Source: Dehalococcoidia bacterium | GTDB taxonomy: Bacteria; Chloroflexota; Dehalococcoidia; GIF9; UBA5629 | NCBI GenBank assembly: GCA_016930155.1 | Contig: JAFGHL010000092.1 | Span: forward strand, 1-48,037 | DNA length: 48,037 bases | Reading direction: 5' to 3' | In this document: positions 33,384-41,366 of the stretch, piece after piece | How the letters are laid out: each line of letters opens with the position of its first letter | Numbering within the stretch: the first letter of the stretch is position 1 | The notes under the pieces: model-generated | The model's database searches: none | The model's input: only the letters and a program-made list of their open reading frames with translations | What the model was told of the DNA's origin: nothing | Program-made: the position numbers and the translations under genes

Positions 33384-34079
33384 TTATATTGTACAGGATG
33401 TTATCTCCGTGATTTGTCCGGTTGCGGGAACCGCTGACAGCCCATGTCCTTTGCGGGCGATGACTGTTTGAAGAAAATATGGGAATGAAGTCCTGATCTG
33501 GAAACTGGTAATGCCCGTCCTGCGAAATATTGCTTCAATCTCTTGAGCGCTATAAGCGGCCCTGAAAGAATCAAGCTCCCCCCATTTCACGGGCAACGAG
33601 CACAACCATTCTATCCTGCGGAAATCCAGGATATACAGCGCGCCGCCGGGCTGCACAGCATCCCACAGATTGCGGATAGATACGTCGGGATCTTTCCAGT
33701 GGTGTAAAGAGAAAGTCGTATAAACCAGGGCAAATGTGCCCAATTTACGCATGAATTGCTCATCGCCGACATCGCCCGGAAGGCAATGTATTCTTTTTTC
33801 CAGTTGCTTTTCCCGGATAAATTCCTCGGCGACCGCTATCATGTCGGGCGAGATATCAACTGCGGTGATCTCACTGTCAGGTTTACGCCGCGCAATCATC
33901 ATCGCAAGAAACCCGGGCCCTGAACCCATTTCAAGATAGCGGCCCGAGATGTTCAGCCCCTCGATATTTTTAATCATATTGCCATACATCAGCCCGGCAT
34001 ATTTACCAATGGATAGCGCGTATGATCTCGCATTTTCCAATCCATCAATCGCCTCTTTATGCTCCATTCTTTCAGCCAT
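33384..34079 (-). CDS. Class I SAM-dependent methyltransferase
   Basis: 231 aa, AAGGAGG ribosome site. Motif I YLEMGSGPGFLAMMIARR, ITAVDISPDMIAVAEEFI, LPGDVGDE, and the post-motif FALVYTTFSLHHWKDPDVSIRNLWDAVQPGG indicate a UbiE/Methyltransf_11-like small-molecule methyltransferase. Its substrate cannot be inferred. The gene lies downstream of tetR on the same strand (165 bp gap with a terminator), so it is probably transcribed separately. Confidence 0.85.
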   Translation of the reverse strand: MAERMEHKEAIDGLENARSYALSIGKYAGLMYGNMIKNIEGLNISGRYLEMGSGPGFLAMMIARRKPDSEITAVDISPDMIAVAEEFIREKQLEKRIHCLPGDVGDEQFMRKLGTFALVYTTFSLHHWKDPDVSIRNLWDAVQPGGALYILDFRRIEWLCSLPVKWGELDSFRAAYSAQEIEAIFRRTGITSFQIRTSFPYFLQTVIARKGHGLSAVPATGQITEITSCTI

Positions 34080-34216
34080 TTTGACCTCCTTTGTAAATTC
34101 ATTAATTTACCTGCATTTAGCCGCACATATGAGAATAGCCCGCGCTCAAGGTCTGTAATCTTTCAGAATCAGTTCCACCATATATTAGTTAGTCCTTACA
34201 AAGTTATTAAGTTGTT

Positions 34217-34246
34217 AAAAAAGGCTGCCGCTTAAGACAACCTTTT
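34217..34246 (-). terminator. Intrinsic terminator after tetR
   Basis: On the minus strand AAAAGGTTG and CAGCCTTTT form a 9-bp stem (one G-U pair) followed by T residues. It overlaps the stop codon of the TetR gene. Confidence 0.6.
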
Positions 34247-34886
34247 ATTGGCGAGCCTTACTTTTCTTAAGGCCTCCAATGAATATCTCAATAAGAGTTT
34301 CCACCACCTTATCGTCCGAGAAGGGCAGCGGAGGACCGGTTATCGCCACCGACTTATCGGCGATATGCATAAAAACCGCATCGATAAAAAGCCTCGCAGC
34401 GATCCCGGCATTGGTTTTCACGAATACCCCCTCATTTATTCTTTTTTGAATGTAATCGGTTATCAGCGTGATCATAAGAGGCTCGGTTTCATCAGACCTG
34501 GTCAGCTCCCAGAAATGGCCGCCTTCGATTGAGCTGAAAATAGCCAGTTTCATTATCCTGGGATCTTCACGATTGTGCTTGATGAAATGCAAAGCAAGCG
34601 TGCGGAAGAATCCGGCATCATCGTCTGTTTTTTTCAACTGTTTTACAAGTTCGCCACTGACCGGATGCGCATGAAACAATTTGGCCAGCGCCGCCCGTAT
34701 CAGCTCGTCCTTGGTCTTGAAATGCTGAAATATAAGCGTCTCACTGATGCCGGCGGCCTCGGCAATTTCACGTGTCCGCGTGCCGGCAAAGCCCTTCTGA
34801 GCAAAGATAGTCAGGGCGATATCAATAATCTGCGCCTTTCTGTTTTCGCCACTGAGACGCTCCCTGTCCTGCTTCTCTGATCGCAT
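34245..34886 (-). CDS. TetR/AcrR-family repressor
   Basis: 213 aa. The N-terminal HTH is typical: RKAQIIDIALTIFAQKGFAGTRTREIAEAAGISETLIFQHFKTKDELI. The C-terminal ligand-binding domain is variable and ends in GGLKKSKARQ. A promoter at 34919-34946 is followed at once by ATTAGTAA-TTAC-TTACTAAT, which indicates autoregulation. The same operator lies upstream of the DHA2-type drug exporter 8 kb away (42939-42956), so this protein probably represses that pump too, releasing it upon binding a toxic compound. Confidence 0.9.
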   Translation of the reverse strand: MRSEKQDRERLSGENRKAQIIDIALTIFAQKGFAGTRTREIAEAAGISETLIFQHFKTKDELIRAALAKLFHAHPVSGELVKQLKKTDDDAGFFRTLALHFIKHNREDPRIMKLAIFSSIEGGHFWELTRSDETEPLMITLITDYIQKRINEGVFVKTNAGIAARLFIDAVFMHIADKSVAITGPPLPFSDDKVVETLIEIFIGGLKKSKARQ

Positions 34887-34898
34887 AACCCACCTGAT

Positions 34899-34918
34899 AT
34901 TAGTAATTACTTACTAAT
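34899..34918. promoter_or_regulatory. TetR operator 1 (autoregulatory)
   Basis: ATTAGTAA-TTAC-TTACTAAT has perfect 8-bp arms and lies between the tetR -10 element and its start codon. The same sequence with 7-bp arms occurs upstream of the exporter gene. Confidence 0.7.
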
Positions 34919-34946
34919 GTTATACCAGGGCGGAGGACGCTGTCAA
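34919..34946 (-). promoter_or_regulatory. Promoter of tetR
   Basis: On the minus strand TTGACA (34946-34941) and TATAAC (34924-34919) are spaced 16 bp. The operator follows immediately, where bound repressor would block initiation. Confidence 0.65.
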
Positions 34947-35054
34947 GTCATTGTAAGCCTTCGTAACATATTGAAGTTTTAGGAGGGGGTCAAAAAATGG
35001 CGCTGTCTGCGCATTAATCCGGGGACCAACAATCGGTTATATACAGGATATAGA

Positions 35055-35630
35055 CTATTGGTGAAATTTCGGTATACCTATCCATCTGGGGGTTCTATCC
35101 ATATATTCAACGTAGGACTGGCCGAATTTCCGGCAGCAATACTGCTCTTCCTGAATCATCTGCAGCCGCTGCAGGAAAAAGGTGATCACCGTGATGAGCA
35201 AAAATAGCCACGAAGCGGCGGCGATGCTGACACCCAGATAGACAAGAATCATGGAAAGGTACATGGGATGCCGGGAAAAGCGGTAAATGCCTGCAGTAAA
35301 CGGCGTATCTGGCGCCGTCCGCACGACGATTAATGTCGCCCATACAAGAATCAACAATCCTATAACAAATACTCCCAGCCCAACGTAAAACCACGCCGTT
35401 CCCATCTTCAGCGGCAGAAAGATGGAATACAGGGTGGCGCCTATCCAGAAGATCTGCGTTACCCAGCCCGACACTCTCCCTCTCAGGTCTTTTTTAAACT
35501 CCTCGGGATGGCTGGTCCTCTCGCCGATTTGTCCGGGTAACACGAGCACGGCAATCCATTGCAAAGGATAAATCACCATGAACAACCAGGCGTTGCATAC
35601 ACCTATCTCGAACGATGGCATGAGTGACAT
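35055..35630 (-). CDS. Isoprenylcysteine carboxyl methyltransferase (ICMT)-like membrane protein
   Basis: 191 aa with about five transmembrane helices. YRFSRHPMYLSMILVYLGVSIAAAS is the hallmark RHPxY segment of ICMT/PEMT-type phospholipid or isoprenyl methyltransferases, and the C-terminal RLQMIQEEQYCCRKFGQSYVEYMDRTPRWIG has the E..L...FG..Y.eY....R..P pattern. It probably methylates a lipid or thiol substrate with SAM. The start codon is tentative because the ribosome site is weak. A 134-bp gap separates it from the tetR promoter region. Confidence 0.85.
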   Translation of the reverse strand: MSLMPSFEIGVCNAWLFMVIYPLQWIAVLVLPGQIGERTSHPEEFKKDLRGRVSGWVTQIFWIGATLYSIFLPLKMGTAWFYVGLGVFVIGLLILVWATLIVVRTAPDTPFTAGIYRFSRHPMYLSMILVYLGVSIAAASWLFLLITVITFFLQRLQMIQEEQYCCRKFGQSYVEYMDRTPRWIGIPKFHQ

Positions 35631-35731
35631 GATTGATTATTATACCCTTTTCACGCTATCAATATTCAAGCAAAGGCAACAGGCGCATATCAAAAGAGTT
35701 TCATAATTTGCACATCACCATTTAATATGCA

Positions 35732-35753
35732 ATAATTAAGCCAGCTTAATTAT
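35732..35753. promoter_or_regulatory. DtxR-family operator upstream of the feo operon
   Basis: A perfect 10-bp inverted repeat, ATAATTAAGC and GCTTAATTAT separated by CA, lies 29-50 bp upstream of the preferred start of the DtxR-like gene and overlaps the track's upstream ATG. The size and symmetry suit an iron- or manganese-dependent DtxR/MntR repressor dimer and suggest autoregulation of the whole operon. Confidence 0.7.
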
Positions 35754-35781
35754 GATGGCTCGATCATTTGGAGATATTAAG

Positions 35782-36426
35782 ATGGAAAGCGAACGGATAG
35801 AGGAATACCTGGAAGCCATATACAAAAGGCAAGGCAGGGAGACCCCTGTTTCCACTTCGTCGCTGGCTGCCGACCTGGGCGTATCACAGCCTGCAGTTAC
35901 GGATATGCTGCGAACCCTGGAAAACAAGGGGTTGATCGACTACAAATCGAGGAGAGGGGCTGCGCTTACGCGCTTGGGTGAGCGAAGTGCGCTGGCAGTA
36001 ATAAGGCGTCACCGCCTTTGGGAAAGATTCCTGACTGATGTTCTGGGCATGAAATGGGACAAGGTTCATAAAGAAGCCTGCCGCCTGGAACATGCCACCT
36101 CCCCCGACATTGAGAAGGAGTTATCGAGCATACTACGCGGTATCGATACCTGTCCACACGGGCATTTCATACCGGATAAAAATGGAAATATCAAGCCGGA
36201 AAAAACCACGCTGCTGTCTGACTTCCGCCCACCACGCAAGGTGCGCATACTGGCTATCGACAATGAAGATCCCAAGTTATTGAGGAAGGTGGAGAAGTTG
36301 GGCCTGCGGCCGGGCGCGGTTGTCAGCGTATTGAAAAAAAACAAGGACGGCTCGCTCGATATTGAATTCCAGAATGCGAAATTTACGCTGGACAACGCCA
36401 CATCCTCCGTCCTGACAGCTGAGTAG
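35782..36426 (+). CDS. DtxR/MntR-family metal-dependent repressor with FeoA-like domain
   Basis: ATG 35782 (MESERIEEYLEAIYKRQ) has GGAG 8 nt upstream. The track's 35752 start lies inside the palindromic operator and is unlikely. 214 aa: HTH (TSSLAADLGVSQPAVTDMLRTLENKGLI), dimerisation and metal-binding region with H/E/C residues (WERFLTDVLGMKWDKVHKEACRLEHATS, and DTCPHGHFIP), and a C-terminal SH3/FeoA-like domain (about 145-214). It presumably senses Fe2+ or Mn2+ and represses feoAB, which follow in the same operon. The feoA gene begins 9 bp after its stop. Confidence 0.9.
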   Translation: MESERIEEYLEAIYKRQGRETPVSTSSLAADLGVSQPAVTDMLRTLENKGLIDYKSRRGAALTRLGERSALAVIRRHRLWERFLTDVLGMKWDKVHKEACRLEHATSPDIEKELSSILRGIDTCPHGHFIPDKNGNIKPEKTTLLSDFRPPRKVRILAIDNEDPKLLRKVEKLGLRPGAVVSVLKKNKDGSLDIEFQNAKFTLDNATSSVLTAE

Positions 36427-36435
36427 GTGCCTGCG

Positions 36436-36696
36436 ATGTTATCTCCCAACCAAGAAATCTTAATTGCTCTGGGCGAGCTTCCTCCCGGTGAAATTGCGGT
36501 GATCAAGACCTGCGGGGGCGGGCGAGGATCCATGGGAAGGTGCCTGTCATTGGGCTTCACGCCGGGCAGCGTCATTAAAATGTTAGAAAACTATCGCCGC
36601 GGTCCCGTACTGGTAAGGGTGCATGATACTGAAGTGGCAATCGGCAGGCAACTCGCTGAAAAAATAATAGTAATACGAAAGGGAGCCTCGTCATAG
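36436..36696 (+). CDS. feoA: FeoA ferrous iron transport accessory protein
   Basis: ATG 36436 preceded by AGGTG is chosen over GTG 36427; 86 aa. The SH3-like FeoA pattern is visible: LGELPPGEIAVIKTCGGGRGSMGRCLSLGFTPGSVIKML, then VRVHDTEVAIGRQLAEKIIV. It interacts with FeoB to promote Fe2+ uptake. The stop TAG overlaps the apparent ATA start of feoB, in the way ATGA overlaps normally couple genes. Confidence 0.9.
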   Translation: MLSPNQEILIALGELPPGEIAVIKTCGGGRGSMGRCLSLGFTPGSVIKMLENYRRGPVLVRVHDTEVAIGRQLAEKIIVIRKGASS

Positions 36697-38693
36697 AAAG
36701 CACCGGGACTAAAGAAATTACGGTCGCCCTGGCCGGCGCGCCCAACGTGGGCAAAAGCACCATTTTCAACCTGCTGACCGGCCTTTCTCAGCATGTCGGC
36801 AACTGGCCGGGTAAAACGGTTGAACATAAAACAGGTGTATTTCGCCAGGGCGAACTTACGATGAACATCATCGATCTGCCCGGCACATACAGCCTTACCG
36901 CCAATTCGGTAGAGGAACAGATAGCCCGGGATTACCTGGTACATGATGATCCCGATGTGGTGGTGGCTGTTCTGAATGCTGCCAGCCTGGAACGAAATCT
37001 TTACCTTGTAGCCGAGCTGATAGAGCTTGCCCCACGCCTGGTAATTGCGCTGAACATGCTTGATGTAGCCGAGCAACAGGGTATTAAAATCGATACCGAG
37101 GCTCTGTCACGAACACTGAATATACCGGTTGTACCTATCGTAGCCCGCGCCAACCGGGGCATGCGTGAGCTGGTTAATCAGATCGAACAGGAGTACGGCA
37201 CGGCCGCCGGCCTGCCTGATGTAAAGCACATTGAATACGGTAATGAGATAACAGGCGTGATAGACCATGTTAATAGCCTGCTGGATGACGGGATAACCAC
37301 TCCATACCCGAAACATTGGACGGCCATGAAACTGCTCGAAGGCGACAAACAAATCAGCAAGCTGATCAGGGCGCGTATGCCGGCAGAACGTTGGCCGGTG
37401 CTCGATTCGTATTTGAGCGAACACGAGTCGGCAGCTGTCACTATCGCCATGCTGCGCTTCGAATGGATTGAAAGGATGATGGCGATAGCGCAGCAAAAAC
37501 ACCACGTAGGCCAGGTTTCTCTAACTGAAAAAATCGACCGCGCCGCCACACATCCCATATTAGGCCTCTTCATGCTTTTAGCCATTCTGGGAGCCATGTA
37601 CTGGCTGGTCTTTAGTATCGGCGTCCCCATGCAGGAATTCCTCGATATCAATTTGATTGTGAGGACGCGGGATTTTATATACACACTTTCATGTATGCCG
37701 CAATGGCTCCAGGGCTTTCTGGCCGACGGCGTTTTGAGCGGCGCAGGGACAGTCCTCACATTTATACCCATACTTTTCTTCTTCTTTGCAGCATGGGCAT
37801 TTTTAGAAGACACCGGCTATACGGCCCGGGCCGCGTTTGTAACAGACCGGTTTATGCATACTCTTGGGCTGCATGGCAAGTCATGCATGCCGCTGGTACT
37901 GGGCCTCGGCTGCAATGTGCCCGCTATCCTGGGTACACGCATTATAGACTCGCCTCGCGCCCGCCTGCTCACCATACTGCTGACACCGCTCGTACCCTGC
38001 ACAGGCAGAATGGCTGTAATAGCCATCATTGCCGCTGCATTCTTCGGCAGCGCAGCTGCATTGATAACAATCGGGATTATCATATTCAGCTTAATAATGA
38101 TGACTGTAGTCGGAGTGATACTCAACAAATTCGTTTTACGGGGAAAGAGCAGCGCATTGATCATGGAATTGCCGCTTTACCATGTGCCCGACCTTAAACT
38201 TATCGGCATTGTAACCTGGCAGAACATACTTGCGTTTATCAAGCGCGCCGGCACTGTGATACTGGCCGTCTCCATCCTGGTTTGGCTGCTGTCGGTAATC
38301 CCTAACGGGGATATCAACGACAGCCTGCTGGCGGAGATCGGCAAATGGCTCGAGCCTGTGGGGCGATTGATGGGACTAAACTGGCAAATGATGGTGGCGC
38401 TTCTATCCAGCTTCGTGGCCAAGGAAAATACCATCGCTACCCTGGGCGTGATTCTGAGCGGCAGCGGCGGCGATTTCACTCAGCAAATCAAGACCATTTT
38501 AACTCCGGCCGCAGCAATAGCCTTCCTGGTGGTACAGGTGCTGTTCATACCATGCGTGGCTACAATTTCCGCCATCCGACAGGAGACTGGAGGCTGGAAA
38601 TGGCCGATACTCGTACTGATCTTTCAAATGGTCCTGTCGTTTGCTATAGCTATACCGGTATACCAGGTGTTGAGGCTGTTCCCGGGCATGTAG
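36693..38693 (+). CDS. feoB: FeoB ferrous iron transporter, apparently starting at ATA
   Basis: 666 aa. The track starts at GTG 36747, which would delete the beginning of the P-loop. The open frame reaches back to a stop at 36657 but contains no ATG, GTG or TTG. ATA at 36693 has GGGAG 7 nt upstream and overlaps the feoA stop. G domain: VALAGAPNVGKST (G1), DLPGTYSL (G3), NMLD (G4). The membrane part has two Gate domains with about eight helices, including PLVLGLGCNVPAI and LTPLVPCTGRMAVI, and SFVAKENTIATLGV. It is a GTP-dependent Fe2+ permease in the inner membrane. An ATT/ATA start or a sequence error must be weighed. Confidence 0.9.
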   Translation: MESTGTKEITVALAGAPNVGKSTIFNLLTGLSQHVGNWPGKTVEHKTGVFRQGELTMNIIDLPGTYSLTANSVEEQIARDYLVHDDPDVVVAVLNAASLERNLYLVAELIELAPRLVIALNMLDVAEQQGIKIDTEALSRTLNIPVVPIVARANRGMRELVNQIEQEYGTAAGLPDVKHIEYGNEITGVIDHVNSLLDDGITTPYPKHWTAMKLLEGDKQISKLIRARMPAERWPVLDSYLSEHESAAVTIAMLRFEWIERMMAIAQQKHHVGQVSLTEKIDRAATHPILGLFMLLAILGAMYWLVFSIGVPMQEFLDINLIVRTRDFIYTLSCMPQWLQGFLADGVLSGAGTVLTFIPILFFFFAAWAFLEDTGYTARAAFVTDRFMHTLGLHGKSCMPLVLGLGCNVPAILGTRIIDSPRARLLTILLTPLVPCTGRMAVIAIIAAAFFGSAAALITIGIIIFSLIMMTVVGVILNKFVLRGKSSALIMELPLYHVPDLKLIGIVTWQNILAFIKRAGTVILAVSILVWLLSVIPNGDINDSLLAEIGKWLEPVGRLMGLNWQMMVALLSSFVAKENTIATLGVILSGSGGDFTQQIKTILTPAAAIAFLVVQVLFIPCVATISAIRQETGGWKWPILVLIFQMVLSFAIAIPVYQVLRLFPGM

Positions 38694-38732
38694 CAGGCAG
38701 GTCCGCAAAACAATCATTGAAAGGAGACGGCC

Positions 38733-39308
38733 ATGTCTAAAATTTTTAATGAAAGAGAAGATATGAGATTAGGCAAATTTGAATATCATGCAATGAACAA
38801 TCCGCTCCGAAGGTGGGTGCAGAAACATATCGAGTTCAAGATATTTAAAGACCAGTTAACGAAAGCCCGCATTGAACTGAATAGCAAAGCAATCATGGAT
38901 GGGGGATGCGGATCGGGATACGGCACCGAGCTTATTCTAAGTGAATTCCATCCATCACGCATTGTTGCTTTCGACTTTATGCCGGAGCAGATCAGCCTGG
39001 CAAAAAAGCGCGGCCTTAAAGTCGATTTTACCGTCGGGGACCTGACGATTATTGATGCAAATGATGAAACCTTTGATGCTGTCTTCATATTCGGCGTCCT
39101 TCATCATATTCCGCAATGGATAGAAGCGCTGATGCAAATATCGAGGGTACTTAAACCCGGTGGAATTCTTATGATAGAGGAACCCAGATACAGGTTCGAC
39201 TGGAGCGATTTCGAATCGGGTATTGAGCAGGCAAATTTGGAAATTGTCGACCTGAAAACATCATTGGCCGGCTACTTTCATTTCTATCTGTGCAGAAAAC
39301 CTGACTGA
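38733..39308 (+). CDS. Class I SAM-dependent methyltransferase
   Basis: 191 aa, AAGGAGA ribosome site. Motif I is AIMDGGCGSGYGTELIL, then IVAFDFMPEQISLAKKRG, VGDLTIID, and DAVFIFGVLHHIPQWIEALMQISRVLKPGGILMIEE. It is a small Methyltransf_11-like enzyme. It lies 39 bp downstream of feoB on the same strand; co-transcription is possible but a functional link to iron uptake is not evident. Confidence 0.85.
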   Translation: MSKIFNEREDMRLGKFEYHAMNNPLRRWVQKHIEFKIFKDQLTKARIELNSKAIMDGGCGSGYGTELILSEFHPSRIVAFDFMPEQISLAKKRGLKVDFTVGDLTIIDANDETFDAVFIFGVLHHIPQWIEALMQISRVLKPGGILMIEEPRYRFDWSDFESGIEQANLEIVDLKTSLAGYFHFYLCRKPD

Positions 39309-39370
39309 AACCTTTGCTTTGCGGATTATCCAAATTCACAAATGCTCTTTGATCCCCCCGGTTTGATCAC

Positions 39371-39399
39371 TTGACAACACCCTTAACCTTATCTATAAT
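39371..39399 (+). promoter_or_regulatory. Consensus sigma70 promoter of the PadR gene
   Basis: TTGACA (39371-39376) and TATAAT (39394-39399) with exactly 17 bp spacing, a fully consensus promoter, lie 60 bp upstream of the PadR start. Confidence 0.85.
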
Positions 39400-39400
39400 A

Positions 39401-39420
39401 TATCAAGATATATCTTGATA
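39401..39420. promoter_or_regulatory. PadR operator palindrome
   Basis: TATCAAGATA directly followed by its reverse complement TATCTTGATA makes a perfect 20-bp palindrome at the predicted transcription start, consistent with autorepression by PadR. Confidence 0.8.
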
Positions 39421-39457
39421 ATACTAATTATATCGAAACGAGCAAGAGGAGACAGAA

Positions 39458-39970
39458 ATGTTCAGAGGCCATTTCTACGGACGTGAGCGGTTTTTCCGTG
39501 GCTTCGGTCATGAAAGCCCTTTCAGCAAGGGGGATCTTAAATATGTGGTGCTTGACCTGTTGAAAGACAAGCCCAGGTACGGGTATGAAGTTATACGCGC
39601 GCTTGAGCAGCGCTCGCATGGCTTTTATACGCCGAGCCCCGGTGTAGTCTACCCGACATTACAAATGCTCGAGGAGATGGGCTATGCCGGCGCCGCGGAG
39701 CGAGACGGAAAGAAAATTTACACCATTACCGAGGAAGGCCGTAAATTTTTAACGGAGCAAAAAGACCTCACCGATGAAGTCAAGCGCCATATGAATCATC
39801 ACTGGAATCCCGAGAACATAGCTGCTTTAACTTTAATGATGCGTGAATTCGGTGAACTGGCGAGGGTTGTGCACTACCAGGCGCGCCGTATAGCTCCCGA
39901 TAAAATGCAGCGTATACGTGAGGTGGTCTCCCGCGCTGCGGTGGAGATCAAATCAATCCTGGAAGAATAA
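39458..39970 (+). CDS. PadR-family transcriptional regulator
   Basis: 170 aa, GAGGAGA ribosome site. After a basic/aromatic leader (MFRGHFYGRERFFRGFGHES) comes the PadR winged helix: LKYVVLDLLKDKPRYGYEVIRALEQRSHGFYTPSPGVVYPTLQMLEEMGYAG and KKIYTITEEGRKFL. A C-terminal helical region serves dimerisation. It is expressed from a consensus promoter and probably represses itself through the adjoining palindrome; PadR proteins commonly respond to phenolics or drugs. The HicB-like gene follows 15 bp later. Confidence 0.92.
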   Translation: MFRGHFYGRERFFRGFGHESPFSKGDLKYVVLDLLKDKPRYGYEVIRALEQRSHGFYTPSPGVVYPTLQMLEEMGYAGAAERDGKKIYTITEEGRKFLTEQKDLTDEVKRHMNHHWNPENIAALTLMMREFGELARVVHYQARRIAPDKMQRIREVVSRAAVEIKSILEE

Positions 39971-39985
39971 AGTGTGTGGAGGCAT

Positions 39986-40183
39986 ATGACCGTGTCAAGG
40001 AAAAATGAAATCCACGTAGAATTGGATGAGATAACTCACGATTACTATGCTGTCTGGGAGCCTATAGCCATGGGCGCAGGTAAAACGATTAAGGAGGCGC
40101 TGGATGACCTGAGGCAGGCAGCGCATTTCGGTATAGATATATGCATCAATTTAAAGTTGAAAGATATCGACCTTTCACTGTAA
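39986..40183 (+). CDS. Small HicB-like protein
   Basis: 65 aa from ATG 39986, preceded by GGAGG with short spacing; GTG 39974 and GTG 39992 are alternatives. IHVELDEITHDYYAVWEPIAMGAGKTIKEALDDLRQAAHFGIDICI resembles the HicB/DUF1902-type partial RNase H fold (strand-strand-helix with 'T-x-x-E-A-L-x-x-L'). No HicA toxin ORF is present next to it, so it is not a complete toxin-antitoxin pair. It sits directly after padR and converges with the DUF4405 gene. Confidence 0.55.
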   Translation: MTVSRKNEIHVELDEITHDYYAVWEPIAMGAGKTIKEALDDLRQAAHFGIDICINLKLKDIDLSL

Positions 40184-40199
40184 AGCAGACCGCCATAAG

Positions 40200-40676
40200 T
40201 TATTCAGATGCTGCCGGGCTTATGCGCCAGGGTCCGCCGAAAAAATGGGGCTCGTTACTTACGCCACCCAGTTCTTTTTGTATACGCTCGGATTCATTGT
40301 AGGTAGTTTCCCGATAAATGCCACTAAACTCATCCCTCCTGGGCAAGTCCCTTGTAGCGTAATAGGGCGCGAGACACACAAACAGAAAAATGATTGCCAC
40401 GAGAGATAAGAGCAGCAGCGATCCCCTTTTAAAGTACTTATTAGTCAACGATTTTATCCAGCCCCAGTACAGTACGAGATGAAGGACTATCACGATGATA
40501 AATAAAAGGGATGCTCCCCAATGTAATGTGCCCCATGTATAGCGTGTGAGGCCCAAAACAGTAGTACCTGTCAATTCGGCTGGGAAACGATGAAGAATTA
40601 TGCCGGTAAACACCTGGCTCAATAACACTATAAGTATGAGTATATCCGCAATGTAGTTGGTCAATGCCCGTTTCAC
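40200..40676 (-). CDS. DUF4405 / cytochrome b-like membrane protein
   Basis: 158 aa from GTG with GGGAGG upstream. Three hydrophobic helices (about 8-28, 55-75, 88-106) carry paired histidines (GIILHRFP, GTLHWGA, IVLHLVLYWGW) that could ligate haem as in DUF4405 or cytochrome b561-like proteins. A hydrophilic tail follows with a Phe/Gly-rich end (EPHFFGGPWR). It is possibly a small electron-transfer membrane subunit, but no partner redox gene is adjacent. It lies 46 bp downstream of a methyltransferase gene on the same strand. Confidence 0.7.
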   Translation of the reverse strand: MKRALTNYIADILILIVLLSQVFTGIILHRFPAELTGTTVLGLTRYTWGTLHWGASLLFIIVIVLHLVLYWGWIKSLTNKYFKRGSLLLLSLVAIIFLFVCLAPYYATRDLPRRDEFSGIYRETTYNESERIQKELGGVSNEPHFFGGPWRISPAASE

Positions 40677-40722
40677 AATTCTTCGCCTCCCGACTTATTT
40701 TTATAAATAGTCATGCTTAACC

Positions 40723-41298
40723 TCAGGTATTATGCTTGTTAACAAATATGAAAATCCGGCCTTTTCTCTCATTGCTGACGAATCCGGCTCTTTCAACATC
40801 TTCAATTAAGCCGGCGGCGGAGCCTGTTGTTTTTTCAAAAGACAGCAGCCCTCCCGGTTTAAGGATACGGTGCATTTCAGATAGCACTCGACTGAGGCCT
40901 CCGGAAATGTAGCGGAGACCGAAAACAAAGCATAGGTCAATGCTGCTATCCGGTAATCCGCTGGACGCAGCATTTATCAGCATCGGTTTAACATTCCGTA
41001 TTCCCTGGCTGCGAATCTTTTGCTCTACTCTTGCAATGGCCAGCGGGTTAACATCCGTTGCGTAGACAATGCCCGCATCTCCCACTATTTTCGCGGCCGG
41101 AATTGTGAAGAAGCCCGGTCCACACCCAACTTCCATCACTTTCTGTCCCTGGATCAATCCTGCAGCTTCCAGCAGCCTGTAGGGATCTTTAAGACGCGGC
41201 AGCAAGGGATTGTCGTGCATCAGGCTTATCATCCAGAAAGACAAGCGAGATGTATGCAGATCATTGAAATGATTTTTTCCCTTAAATTTTGTGCTCAT
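40723..41298 (-). CDS. Class I SAM-dependent methyltransferase
   Basis: 191 aa, AAGGAAGGA ribosome site. KVMEVGCGPGFFTIPAAKIVGDAGIVYATDVNPLAIARVEQKI is motif I to II; DLCFVFGLRYI and MHRILKPGGLLSFEK follow. It is a paralogue of the protein at 47154 (GCGTGFFTIPAARLIGDGGSLVAIDV). These GFFTIPAA enzymes are small and their substrates unassigned. The gene lies between the exporter and the DUF4405 gene on the minus strand. Confidence 0.85.
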   Translation of the reverse strand: MSTKFKGKNHFNDLHTSRLSFWMISLMHDNPLLPRLKDPYRLLEAAGLIQGQKVMEVGCGPGFFTIPAAKIVGDAGIVYATDVNPLAIARVEQKIRSQGIRNVKPMLINAASSGLPDSSIDLCFVFGLRYISGGLSRVLSEMHRILKPGGLLSFEKTTGSAAGLIEDVERAGFVSNERKGRIFIFVNKHNT

Positions 41299-41366
41299 AA
41301 TTAATCCTTCCTTTAACCGATCGATTTGCCATGATTATTTCCATCCAGCCGGTAAGTGTGCCCGGC

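Noticed and set aside
34996-35016. Six-codon ORF after AGGAGG (MALSAH)
   Set aside because: A good ribosome site but too short, with no downstream gene on that strand to regulate as a leader peptide.
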